A stretch of DNA of 64,000 nucleotides. It comes from Liolophura sinensis (Eukaryota > Mollusca > Polyplacophora > Chitonida > Chitonidae). The stretch covers positions 18,365,704 to 18,429,703 of the forward strand of contig NC_088304.1 of NCBI RefSeq assembly GCF_032854445.1, written 5' to 3'. Shown here piece by piece: positions 37,591 through 50,100 of this stretch. How positions within the stretch are numbered: position 1 is the stretch's first letter; every line of letters begins with the position of its first letter. The notes below the pieces were generated by a model, which saw only the letters and a program-made list of their open reading frames with translations, did not search any database and was not told the origin of the DNA. The translations under genes and the position numbers were made by a program.

Positions 37591-38883
37591 CCCTCAGGAG
37601 TTACTCACCACAATACTGTATACATTTCAAACAAATGCATTTGTTCGGGCATATGTTGTGCTCACCTGAACTCTAGTTGACTGAATGAAATGAAGGCTAA
37701 ATTTTTTGACCATTTTGGGCTGTGAGCCTCACAAACGGCTATTTAATCCAGTATTGGAATGCCTCGAACACCTATACATACACACAAAAAGCAAAGACAG
37801 TGGCCAGTTTCGGATACAGTTCTGAGTGGTTCTTCAGCTGAGGTTACTTATTTTTGGGTATGCTTTCGCTTTAAGAAAATAGGTCTTGTAAATTCCGTGG
37901 GTGTCAGATACAAAATAGTAAACTCTTGCGTTGATCAGTATAGTCAAATACGCTTGGTCTCATTCAGCGAACACTGAACAAAAGTTTTTATTTTTTCCCC
38001 ACAATAATAAAATAATAACAAACATTAATAGTGAAGACACATTAACATACTCCAAAAATTATAATACAGTTTTTATCCATTTATAAATAAAAGGAGTCTT
38101 AGAGTATTTAAAAATTCTTTATTCTAACAGACCTCAAAACAACCCTCGAACTTGAGTAACGTACTTCAAACAAGCTTCTACAACTACGCTAAAAGGAGAA
38201 ATATTTTCCCAAGAATAGAAAAACTGAAATAGGTATCGCGTGACTTTCATTATTAAATGTTCAAGCGTCTCCCACCCCCTTTAAAAAACCACAAAAATAC
38301 AAAACAAAATACCACTTTGACATTCTAAAAACATATAATATATGAACAAAATATATGGTAATATCTTGAATATACATCTGAATATTAACACGCACAAAGG
38401 CGAACACAACAATGGGTGGATTTTGTACATTGGAATCTTTGAATTCAAATAGAGTATATACATGTAATTCTTTGTCAGATATACACTGGTAATGTCTCAA
38501 AAACAGTCATATTAAAAGACACGTGAGACTTTCGAGATAGACTGGTTTCATCTTCCCTGGATATCATTATGTTATTCATAAATAGATTAAACCGAACAGA
38601 TAAGTAAGTGTCAAGTTTTAATGCAATTTTAATTCTATATGTAAATTCGTGGCCTAATTTACCATTGTTGCAATTATAAAATCAACTGTTTTAACAGACT
38701 TGAATACTTGTTATATATTCTTGTATATACAATATACCGTTAGTAGTGTACTGCGGTTAAAACGTGTAAAATTTGGGAGGAGGAGGAGGGGGAATCCCTA
38801 CGTATACTGTACTGCATGATACTATACGATACTATACTGTGGTATACTATACTATACTCTACTATGGTATACTATACTATACT

Positions 38884-39102
38884 GCACACCTCCCCAATGC
38901 GGTCGCTGTGAGTTCAAGTCCAGCTCATGCTGGCTTCCTCTCCGGCCGGACGTGGGAAGGTCTGTCTGCAACCTGCGGATGGTCGTGGGTTTCCCCCAGG
39001 CTCTGCCCGGTTTCCTCCCACTATAATGCTGGCCGCTATCGTTTAAGTGAAACTTCTTGAGTACGGCGTAAAACACCAATCCAATAAATAAATAAATATA
39101 CT
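38884..39102 (+). mobile_element. SINE-A, head-truncated, nested in the inverted-repeat element
   Basis: It starts in CCAATGCGGTCGCTGTGAG, then GTTCAAGTCCAGCTCATG (B box), GGTCGTGGGTTTCCCCC and GAGTACGGCGTAAAACACCA, with an AATAAATAAATA tail. Confidence 0.88.
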
Positions 39103-39694
39103 GTACACCATGCCATGTCATGTCACCATGCCATGCCATGCTATGCAATGTCATAGAGCGTGGACTCAACGACACGACGCCGTCGCAACGCCACCTCTAT
39201 CGCAGCAAAAACGACGGAGGAAAAATAACTCTACCCTGCGTTTAGTGAGTAACTGTTCGCACATTTAAACAATAATTCATCACTAACTTCATCAAGATAT
39301 TTATTTTCTCTTCTTTTCAGATGCCCCACTGCTACAGTAAGAATTTCTCATTTCTACTTTTAGTATTCTCGTACTTTGCAATCACTGAACACTTCCTTTT
39401 CAGCTGACGTGACAAACACTCTTTCACCATCTTTGTGTATCCTAAGTGAAGAATAAAGAGTTAACAGTTTCTGCCGAACGGGCAAACGATCCTGTATGTA
39501 TCGGTCGGTAGCCGTTGGAATATTGCTGCTTGTAGATATCGGTAAAATTTTTATGCCGGTATCGTATATAAAACATTCACTACAAACAGCACCCTCTATC
39601 ATGTCTCTTCCTCGTTGAACAGTCATCCCACATTCTTCAAGCCGACTTGTTTCACCCATCCAGCAGCCCATGTGTCGTTTAGTCTGCGCCCTAA

Positions 39695-40000
39695 CAGTAT
39701 AGTGTAGTATAGTATAGTATAGTATAGAACAGTGCAGTGCAGTACAGTACGGCACAGCACACTATAGTATACCATAGTATTGAACAGAATACCATAGTAT
39801 AGTATAGTATAGTATAGTACAGTATAATATAGTATAGATGTAGTATAGTATAGTATAGATGTAGTATAGTATAGTATAGTAGTACAGTACAGTATAGTAC
39901 AGTATACTGTATAGTATAGTATAGTATAGTACAGTACAGTACAGCACAGTACATTACAGTATAGTATAGTATAGCATAGTATCGTATCGTACAGTACAGT
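39695..40000 (+). repeat. AGTAT pentanucleotide array
   Basis: Roughly 300 bp of AGTAT repeats with interspersed AGTAC variants; it forms the right arm of the inverted-repeat element. The reverse-complement array is at 38820-38882. Confidence 0.95.
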
Positions 40001-40851
40001 ATACATAGGGGATTCCCTCTCCGCCTCCTCCCCAATCCGACACTTTTTGACCGCAGTAAACTACTACCGTTGTCATAGCCTGTAAAACAGTATTATATTG
40101 TAAACCTCGCCAATTTCGAATACAAAAGTCTTGCACGGTATAGAGTAAAATCAGAGCAGCGAAAGTGTGATAGTCAGCCAATGGGCACACGTAATCGGTG
40201 AAATCCGGCCTCGTATCTCTTTACCTGTCAGGATTTTACTCTAATTGTTCATGTAAATGTTTAAATAGTAACAACTTACACGTGACTCATCAACGTGGTT
40301 TAAGAAAAATTAAGTAAAAAGAAAAATGCAGTGAAGTTACCTCGAAATTATTAGACTGCCAGTAATCTAGAATTACTGCAGATGTTGTGTTATCAAATCA
40401 TTCAACAAAGAACAAAATGAAAACTATGCAAAGGGACCAGGTAAGATAATAAGTTAAAGAGGCACAATAAACAAAATGACTATGCTCGTATCTGACGGGG
40501 TATTTGACAGCACAGTGTGGTAAGGTATATGAATAAACCATACAAACAAATAACAAAAATCATTCAAATTCTCAAATATTATAAACCAAAAAAACAGCAA
40601 AATAAAATGGATATATCCATATCAACGTTTTGAAATATACAAAATATGTAAAAGGGGCGGGTCGTATGGGGATAACAAGATATACTTACTATATATATAT
40701 ATACAGTATACATATTTATATAAATATATATGTCCTTGATAAGAACAAGGCGACACTGCAGTCAGGATACAAAGATGTAGACAGTTGAGGACTCATTTGA
40801 TTTTTCATTCTATATATAAATATGTATATTATATTCTAGTATGACCCAATA

Positions 40852-41042
40852 GCCTCTCACCAATGCGATCGCTGATTTATAGTCCCGTACATGGGAAGGC
40901 CTGCAGCAACCTGCGGATGGTCGTGGGTTTACCCCTGGCTCTGCCCGGTTATCTCACACCATAATGCTGGCCGTCGTCGATTATGTGAAATATTCTCGAG
41001 TACGGCGTAAAATACCAATAAAATAAATAAATAAATAAATAT
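40852..41042 (+). mobile_element. SINE-A, head-truncated
   Basis: CTCTCACCAATGCGATCGCT, GGTCGTGGGTTTACCCC, CCATAATGCTGGCCGTCGTC and GAGTACGGCGTAAAATACCA with AAATAAATAAATAAAT. Confidence 0.85.
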
Positions 41043-41289
41043 ATTTTGGTATTGAAAAGTCCGCAATCAGGGGAAAACTATTGGCAGTGATATGGCGAAT
41101 CTGTTTGCAAGTGTAAATCCAACGCTTTAAAACGAACTACAAAGGAACAGATAACAAATAACGGATTCCACATTGCAATGCATGCTTCGTGCTTTTCCCA
41201 AGTCTAAACAATGTAAAACACTACATCGTGGAGAGTAAAAGAATCCATTCCTCTGTGCACGTGTTTCATTTGATAAAGTATACTGAAAG

Positions 41290-42500
41290 CTGGCAGTGTC
41301 TTTATGGAATTGCCAATCCATATTTACTTGGGGAGTTAACAGTTTTTGTTGGTCGGGATGTGGGGATTTCTGGAAAGTTCTGCGTCTTACAGGAAATAGA
41401 GCGAAACGTTCACAGTGGCTTCTCGGGAAAAAGGACCGAAAGTTTACTTTACCTGCGTCGGATTCACGAGTTCAATGTGCCTTTTTGAGTTTCAGATGGT
41501 AAGTTTACAGTAACTTCTTTGGTTGGGACGGAAACACAGCGTCCTCATGGATCTAAGAGTTCCCGGTCTCTTCCTGGGATTATCACACAATGTTCACCAT
41601 TTCTTTATGGACTTATGAGTTCGCTGTGCTGTGGTTAGGACAAAAAAGTCACAGTAGATTCAAACGCAAACGACTGGAAGGTTCGCAGTGTCTTTATAGA
41701 TTTCCAGTTTCGCAATATCTTCGTGTGTATAGGGTGGACAGTTCAAAACAGACTGGTGGAAAAATGGACGGAGTCTTCATAGTGCCCTCGAAAATTTACC
41801 AGTTCAAAGTGACTTCATCAGTATAGCACCAAAAAGTTAAACTAACTCGTTGGTAAATGGATGGAAAGTTCGCAGTACATTCAAGGTTTTAGGACGGAAC
41901 TTTTTGCACAGCCTATTTGGGTACAGGCCGGAAAGTTCACAGCTTGTCGGGAATGCAGTGGAAAGTTCCGACTGCCTTTACGGAAAATTCACAGTAGCCT
42001 CTTGGGGAAAGGCAGGGGAGCTTCATAGTGCTCTCATGGATTTTCCAGTTAAATAATGGGTATGAAACAGAAAGTTGGCTCGTTGGTAAATGGGCGGAAG
42101 GTTCATAGTATAGTTTCTCCGGTTCAGGGCAAAACGCTCATAGTACCTTCGATTGTTTAGAACGGAACATTTACAGCGCCTTCATGGATTTGAGCGGGAA
42201 AGTTCAAAACAGATTTTAAGGTATGGAGTGAAAAGTTCGGACTTCCTTCACGCAAAGTTCCCATTGGCTTCTTGGATTTACCAGTTTACAGTGCCGTCAT
42301 GGATTTATCATTTCCCAGTGCCTTCATGCATTTACTAGTTCACGCGGTGTTTGCATGCATTTACCAGTTCACGATGTCTTCATGGATTTACCGGATCCTA
42401 CTGGCTTCGTCGATTTAGCTAGTCATTGTGCCTTCATAGATTTACCAGTTTGTAGTGCCTTCATGGATTTACATGGGATCCATCCCGCGGTATTCCATTT
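41290..42500 (+). repeat. Degenerate repeat field built on GTTCACAGTGCCTTCATGG
   Basis: Variants of GTTCACAGTG followed by CTTCATGGATTTACCAG recur some 20-30 times with irregular spacing of about 25-50 bp. They are most regular at 42270-42470 and decay leftwards. No open frame persists and no protein is recognised. Confidence 0.6.
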
Positions 42501-43079
42501 GGCAGTGTCATCCTATGTCCACGTGAACACAGATCAGCAAATGTCGATATGACACCTGAGTTATATTCATTGTTTGTTATTCTCACCTTGTTAGTTTTAG
42601 AGCAAATGCTTTATATTCGATCACAACAGGATTCGAGAGCAACCTTCAACTGCTTACACTTGCAAATTACATCTCCATTACATGCTGATGAGCAGTTTTT
42701 TTTTAGGTTTATGTGACATGGAGATTTTATGACGTCGACTTGGAACTTAAAAATGGACAGCAACACAATCCAGATGGATATTCTGGTATACTGGTGACTG
42801 TATCAGCTACAGGCTAATACAGAGGGGAAAGTACAGACTGGGGTGTTCATTCCATTGCTGTCGTTAAACGGAACCAAAAAGTGCCCTATACTCAGTCGAG
42901 TGTTCATTCCATCGCAGAAAAAGGGTTCCATATATTAAACTGGTTGTTCGCGACGGCATATAGCTGAACCAACAATGTGCCTTAAACAGTGCTGAGGGTT
43001 TCAAGACTGTTCTGCAGGTGACTCGACATTGTGTCCTATACTACAAAACGTCCTATGTTACAAAATGTTCTATGTTACA

Positions 43080-43450
43080 AAACGTAGTCGGACGCAAAGC
43101 CAACTGATTACTCGTCATCGATGTCGTATCGATAAAAACACGCAGCCTGGCGCAAAGTGGACTGCTCATTCGACATCGAAGTTGTGGAGTCAATGCCATG
43201 CGAGACAGTAAAAACATGCGCTCTAACGCAAGGGGACTGACCATTCGTCCTCAGTGTCATATGCGATAGTAAAAACACGCACCTGGACGTAAGGAGGACC
43301 AAACATTCGTACGCGATTTCATACGCAATAGGAAAACACGCATCGCACATAAGCGGGACTGATAATTCGTCCTCAATATTATGCACGACAGTGAAAACAC
43401 GCACTCGGACGCAGTTGAGTGATCATTCGACCTCTATGTCATGGCGCTGT
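43080..43450. repeat. Degenerate ~60-bp tandem repeat overlapping the LRRC14-like stop
   Basis: The block CATTCGTCCTC...CGACAGTAAAAACACGC recurs with TTCG or CTCG anchors near 43111, 43169, 43244, 43306, 43367 and 43426 (spacings 58-75 bp). The last unit includes the stop and last codons of the LRRC14-like gene. Confidence 0.75.
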
Positions 43451-44160
43451 TGGTGGATGAGGAAGTGGGAACACAGGCTGGCCAGTCTCTCCCGGTTCAC
43501 CGTCCGCGTGTAATCATCACCCCCGGGGAACGCGTAAGCCTCGGGCAGTATCGCGCATTTCTGAAGCTTAGGAATAGCGGCGCAGTCCTCCAAGATGTCC
43601 CGAATGTCCCCAAGGGGTGGTGGAGTGAAGCTCTTGATGCACAGAACCTTTAGGTCTTCACATTCCTGACACTTCTGGACGATCTGTCGAAGGGCTGTTG
43701 GGCTAAAGCTGCAATAAGACACAGAGAAACATACAAGCTGGCGCATGGCGTCCAGCAAGCTAAGACACGTCCCCGAGAGATACTTCAGATTGTTTCGGCT
43801 CAAGTTCAATTCCATCAGACAACTCGACGACGGCCATTGCAGCAGAAACTCTAGATCCGATTGGCTGAGCCGACAGTCGCGTAGATTCAAATAGACCAAT
43901 GAAATATCGAGATCAAACAGGAGCAGGGCAAGGTTGTCTTTGAGGTTGCACGAGGACAAGTTGAGCTTCTGTAAGTTGGCGAGGCTCTTGAGGGTGAGGT
44001 TGAGCTCGTAGGCCGCGTTCTCGTGGACATCCACGTGGACTGTATTCGGCAGGCTGATGGCCATCATATTCGGCAAAAGGAGCAGACATTCTAAGAGAGA
44101 ATCGAACTTACTCAAATCGTAACACAATTCCTGATCTTCAAATTCCACGTGAGTGATTTT
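43423..44160 (-). other. LRRC14: LRRC14-like last exon: leucine-rich repeat block
   Basis: This 738-nt exon starts after acceptor TTACCTTTCAG with KITHVEFEDQELCYDL and encodes the main repeat solenoid of about 245 residues. Consecutive LxxLxLxxCxL modules are visible (LNLSSCNL, LNLRDCRL, LNLSRNNL, FSVSYCSF). The C-terminus ends RHDIEVE and TGA. Its last codons and the stop coincide with the first unit of the ~60-bp tandem repeat that follows. Confidence 0.9.
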
Positions 44161-47100
44161 CTGAAAGGTAAAACCGAAACAGCTAATCAAGCATGATGTT
44201 ATTTCTTACTAGTGTCTCCCAGATTGACATTTAAGAGGACATTCTGGAGATTTCTTTTAGCAAAAAATCCGTATTCGGCGATCAAAAGTCTATTTTAGAA
44301 GTATTGATTTTCCGAAAATATTACACACGTAAATGTACTAATTATAGTGTTAAAATGATTCTTAAAACGACTAGCATTATAAATTTGACAAACTTTACTA
44401 CTCATGCACTTTGAACGGTAACACGCACACAGGTGAGACCCATATTTTTTTGAAAGGTAACGATTTGGACCGTTCTAAAATAATAGGTAAATTTGTTTGG
44501 ATTTGCACTGATATATTTTTACCAAAAATCTCCAACATAGTCGCCTGAAGTGATGGATTTTATTTTTTTCCTTTTCATGGACCCTTGGTTTAAAAGGGAA
44601 ACAGACTTGCATTGTTTTCCACGTGTTCCTAAATGGTTCGTTAGGATCTTTTTGAGTATTTCTTGGCGCTTTAAAACATATTATAACATTCATCCACCTA
44701 AAATTAATTGTCAGGTCAGACAATGCAACTGTCAGTAGAAAACAACAACTGGTTTTGCATAGAAAAGAAGAATAGCGCAAGTGGAAAGGGCATTTAAGTC
44801 TCTACGCCTGTATATGTCCTGCTTAAATTATATTACTTATCTTCACATGTAAGTTACGACAATCGTAGGCGCCAATCATGGGCCATTTTTACAAATCTTC
44901 ATAAAGCAATTTTCCGTAACTTTTCTGGTAAATGGCGTCGCCTTAAATGGCACTATAACCCAGACAACGTGTTTATGAATAAAGTTACGAGTAATATAAC
45001 TGACGAAGTTTTGTGAAAGTGGCCCCTGATCTGTATTTACATAAAAAATTGAAAGAATACAAGCCGATGAACATAATGAACCGGAACCAACTTGTCTGTT
45101 CTCTCCTCGATCAGCTATCAGATGTCCACAGTTAAAGTAGTTTCTGTTTCTGTGCTCTTAGTGCTCTTAGTGCTCTTGTAAAAGTCGACATCGGAAGACC
45201 TCGGATCAAACCCAGGTCGGGTCATACTAAAGACGTTAAAATTGTTGCTTGTTGCTGTCTCGCTTGGCACTCAGCGCTGAGGGGTTAGAGCAAGGAAACA
45301 TGACTAGATGGCCAGTATAATGTGACAGGCTTGGTCTGGTGTCTTCAGTATGACCCTTCAGTGGCGGTAGCACTTTTGCGGTATGGTCAAATGTAGACAA
45401 AGAATATGATCAAACAGGCACCTAATGACTCCTCGTCCTCTTACGACTAAAAACTTAACTAAGACGTAAAATACCAATCATACATACTTGAAAAACTTCA
45501 TGACTTGGCTGATTTACACGACACAAAGAGACAAAAAAAATCCTAATGGTTCGTACAGCTCTGCGAAACTCGTTTCTTTGTTTGCACAAGATTGTCAAGG
45601 TTTATTACAAACATTACCCAAACAAAGCCACCATTCTGTCAGACCTTTTGTTATCGCCGAGAGAGAATAGACAACGCATTTACATGTCTTTCGGGCGTGC
45701 TACGATTACAGGAATGTACTAATGGCTATTATACAGAACACAAATAATCGGCTGATCATCGCCTCACTTGCTGGGTGTATCTGTTTGCCTGTATACACGC
45801 ATTTACGTGAAAACAGTCTAAGTGTATTACTCAGTTTCAGGCATCGACCATTTGCAGCTTGTAGTTCAAACAAACATCCAAAGTAAATATTTTGACATAG
45901 ACTGATGATGCTGACTGACAGTGTTTCCTGTATACCCACAGCATTAATCATGTTGTCCACGAGGGTGACAGCTGTCGATAAAAACAGACCTGTAGACATG
46001 ATTACTGGATTACTTATTCCAATCCGCCTTTTTGATCTTGTAGCTAATTAAAGATGATTTATTTACTGCTAATTCAAGAATGTCGAACAATCAGAAGAAT
46101 CACAGTTAAAAACAACTGATTGAGCAGGTTTACGCTGATAAAAATGGTCTTTTTACATTCGGCTTCTGATAGGCAGGAGTCTTCGCCGGTTTTGTTCGTC
46201 ACGCATCCAGTTTTGCCGATGTTTCGTCTGATTTGTCCGTAACGTTTCCAGTTTTGTCAATGTTTCGTCTGATTTGTCCGTAACGTTTCCAGTTTTGTCA
46301 ATGTTTCGTCTGATTTGTCCGTAACGTTTCCAGTTTTGTCAATGTTTCGTCTGATTTCTTCGTCACGCTTCCTGTTTTGCCAGTGGTTCGTCTGATTAAC
46401 CCTTCCAGTCTTGCCCCATTGCTTCGTTACATTTGTTCCACAGGCTTAAAAGTGTAGCTAACGTTTCGTGTGATTTTGTTCGTCACGCTCCCAGTTTTGC
46501 CTTTGTTTCGTCTGGTTTGTTCGTCACGCTTCCAGTTTTGCTAATGTTTCGTTTGATTTTGTTCGCCACATGGTTTTGGTTTCTGGCTTTGTCAGTGTTT
46601 CGTCCGAATTGTTCGTCACGTTTCCATGTTGTTAGTTTTTTTCGTTTGATTTGTTCATCACGCCTCTATACTTTTGCCAGTGTTTCATCCGACTTGTTCG
46701 TAACACTACCGATTCTTAGGACAGTCTGTTTATTTTTGTTACAGTCATGTGGTCATGACCGGCTCCTGATCGTGTTTATCTGAACTATTTTGTACGTATA
46801 ATCAAGTGCTCGTCATATCTCCACAACATGGCAGTTAAGAGTTTACGCAGCCTAGTGCTCTTCATGAAACCCCTCTCTTAGACCTGTACTCAGGTGACCT
46901 AACTGGTCCACGGTGTGTGGTCTTGAGTGCGGTACGCTGTAAACCTCATTGCCTAGTGGTAATGATAGATGTTTCAGCTAAGTATAGCACCGTACCCGGG
47001 GATCCAGGAGTTGTGGAAGAGCTCTGAACGGAAGGACGATTTCTGCGATTGGCTGGGACCACAACTTCCGGCAGACAAACCGGAAGGGGCTGTAATGTTG

Positions 47101-50100
47101 CAAGGCTAGGCCAATAGGCACGTCGTCTAGGGTAATCTTACAATCCCACATCACTGTGATGGGACCTGTCAAGAAGGAGATGGACATTTATTTGTTTATT
47201 CATTTGACTCAAGATAAACGCCTTTCTCGCGAATGTTTGACTCATATTTTGGCAGTGCGGTTTATTAGTGGAACCCGTCGAAAAGCACTGCGCCTCACCA
47301 GATGGATTCGAACACGCCACACCACAGGCCAAGGGTTGATTAATATTCTATTCATGGGACAAATGCCAAATACAGAAAAAAGACGAAATTCATACCGAGC
47401 CTTTATTAGAAATTTTTTTCAGTCATTTAAAAAACGCAATTTCAGCACAAATGGGCCTTTTGGTGTTGGGACCCTAAGCCAATATATTCAAACTCAAAAG
47501 TTTGATTTATAAGTTTTATAAGATTTATAAATTTTAGAAAATTTTGCAGCCAGTAAATTATACATTGTCATATATAGGAGCTTTTCAAATGGTCTCGGGC
47601 AGATTACTTTAAAGATATCTTCAGATATAATTTACGACGAGTATATAACAATAAAAATACCCATCTAAAACAAAAACAACAAATAATCAGTTATTGCAAC
47701 ACAGTGTGAAAATCTAGCGACCTACCTATTTGACTACCATGTTTGATGTAAATGTCCATGCTGGAGTAGATACATCCAATACGATTGATGTACGCTGGAC
47801 TTTGTCTAGGGAAATGTCTGAAACGAAAACAAGAAAACCCGTGGGTCGTATCTGAATTACATCCGGTTACTATTTATTAGCGATTTATATACATGTGGAA
47901 TCTGACATACGGCCTTTATGTCATTATCAATTTACAAGAAATTTATTGGTCGAATATTGCATATGATTAAGCCTAACTCTTGTGGTGAGATAAATATATT
48001 AGTGATATATTGCTCAACCTGTTGGCCTGACATACATCTACATGGTGTTACCAACTTTTCGTTGATCAAATGTTACCCAGTGTCATAAACTGATAATGTT
48101 ACATATCTGGAATATTTGCAGCAGTTGAAAAAAAATCACACTGTCTATTAGTACTGAAAAGGGCCTCCGTGGCTCAGTTGGTTGGCGCGCTAGCGCAGCG
48201 TAATGACCCAGGAGTCTCTCACCAATGCGGTCGCTGTGAGTTAAAGTCCAGCTCATGCTGGCTTCCTCTCCGGCGGGAAGGCCTTGCCAGCAACCTGCGG
48301 ATGGTCGTGGGCCTCTGCCCGGTTTCCACCCACGATAATGCTGCAGCCGTCGTATAAGTGAAATATTCTTGAGTACGGCGTAAAACACCAATCAAATAAA
48401 AAAAATGAATAAATACATTAGTACTGAAATGTTCTTGCACACAATATAAAGCAACAGTTAAATAGCATGTAGACGAGTGTGGTCAACTACTACTGGACAT
48501 GACTTGACTGAAATTGGCTACGACTTGGTCTGGAGTTGGCGTGAGAAAAAGTCAATCTGGTTCTGCTAGCAAAGGCACGGCTTCAACTCCGCAGAGAACG
48601 CTAAGCTATGGTTGGTGGTTGTCTCCACTGACGTGAATGGCTTGCGTCTCAGTTTGTGCCAAGACATGAATGAAATTAACAAGAAATCACAAGAAGAATG
48701 CTCACCTATAGTCTGTGAGATCATTTCGTGGATACGGACAGCCCGTCTGTCAGAATACTTCATCCACAGGATCGGCAGGCGGGATAACTCACGGCAAACC
48801 TTCCGGTCTGATCAATGACACGGGTGAAGAAAAACGGACATACATCTGAGCTCTGGTGCTTTATCAAGAGGAAAAGTTTCTTAGGCAGGAAACTAACTGA
48901 TCGCCGGATTCCACCACTAACTTAATGGCATTGGTGAAGTAAAACGGTGATAAATACTTAGCGATTCCACAGGTACCATAATGGGCTGAGATGACGTAAA
49001 ACGATGGTAAATACTTGCGATTCGACTAGTACGTTAATGGTTTAAGTGAAGTAAAACAGTGATATATACTTGTCGATTCCACGAGTACCTTAATGGTTCT
49101 GATGAAGCAAAACGGAAATTACTATTTAGCGATTCCACAAGTACCTTAATGCCATGTGCAAACTAAAACGGACACTACCGTGTTCTCTTGTACTTATTCA
49201 TAAAGAAAAATTTCTGCGGCAGGACATTAAATTGTTGTCCCAGCACTCCATTAACATAGCTAACACTTAAGCCCAAATTTTCAAGGAGAATCAGGAAACT
49301 TTGTGAAACCCACGCCTGTATACTCGAACAAAAATGGAGTTAAATTATTAAGAAAGCAATATCTTAGCCCCACCTCACCCCTGATTCTTTTCTATACATC
49401 TGTCAAGGACGGTGTTAAGGTCCACAAAGCTCCCCTTAAATCAAGATATTTAAGTGTTCATTACTGGATAGGGTTGCTATAGTTAAAACACTTATGGAAT
49501 TTTGGCATTTACTGTATATTTGAGTCCACTGAGCTCTCACCTGTCTCGAATCCAGTTACATCAATGACATTTAACTTCGACTCTGGTCTTAGAGTTAAAA
49601 TGCCTAATATTATACTGTCCACGAGGGACATGCTACCAGCGCCGTCTACCGGTGCAGTCAGGTAACCTGGGTCTATGTACTCTTCCAAGGGCAGACAATT
49701 GTAGATATTGAAGACCTCTAGCGGCCAGGTGGAGACCAGGTAAGTAACGGCCTGTAACTCTCGCAGGAAAATCGCCTCCATCAGCACAGTGGGGTAGAGG
49801 CTGGTAGGCAGCTTGGGGACCTGTCCACGCCGTATGGTTGTCGGATCACGCACCAGTTTGGAGATACACATTTGAAGCAAGTACCTGATGCAACACAATA
49901 CACGGGCATTACTGGATAGACATCGTTACGAACAACATACATTGGCATAAATCGCTCAAGAAGAAAATAACAATGAACAATGTACGCTAGAAACCGACGA
50001 CAGCGGTATAGGCCTACACCAGTTGGTATGTCACAAAATTTAAGGGCACAAAATTCGCAAATTTTGACAACTTGATATTGAATTGTCCAGGTGTTACTCC

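Larger units (their letters stand above)
35231..38740. other. Intergenic region between ULK and the pentanucleotide element
   Basis: No gene is recognised. It holds a SINE-A fragment (35478-35520), a foldback element (35534-35865), a full SINE-B (36226-36555) and a dispersed ~180-bp repeat (36965-37590). From 37600 to 38740 the DNA is AT-rich and nothing is identified. Confidence 0.6.
38741..40066. mobile_element. Large inverted-repeat element with pentanucleotide arms
   Basis: The left end TAGTAGTGTACTGCGGTTAA is the near reverse complement of the right end TTTGACCGCAGTAAACTACTA. Inward, both arms keep matching through a GGAGGAGG/CCTCCTCC stretch, GGAATCCC/GGATTCCC and GTATACTGTACTG, then run into ATACT repeats at the left (38820-38882) and AGTAT repeats at the right (39695-39990). 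A SINE-A sits inside the left arm. No transposase is seen. Confidence 0.7.

Noticed and set aside
38773-40190. Several open frames rich in Tyr-Thr-Ile-Leu
   Set aside because: Translations of the ATACT/AGTAT pentanucleotide arrays.
43108-43404. 98-codon minus-strand open frame just past the LRRC14-like stop
   Set aside because: It reads through the ~60-bp tandem repeat and has no domain; kept only as part of the stop-codon finding.
47290-47345. Possible tRNA gene on the minus strand (GTTCGAATCC)
   Set aside because: Only a B box is present; no complete cloverleaf or acceptor stem, so it fits a SINE remnant better.
47156-47512. 118-codon plus-strand open frame
   Set aside because: It starts opposite an LRRC14-like exon and continues into a SINE-like fragment; no recognisable domain.
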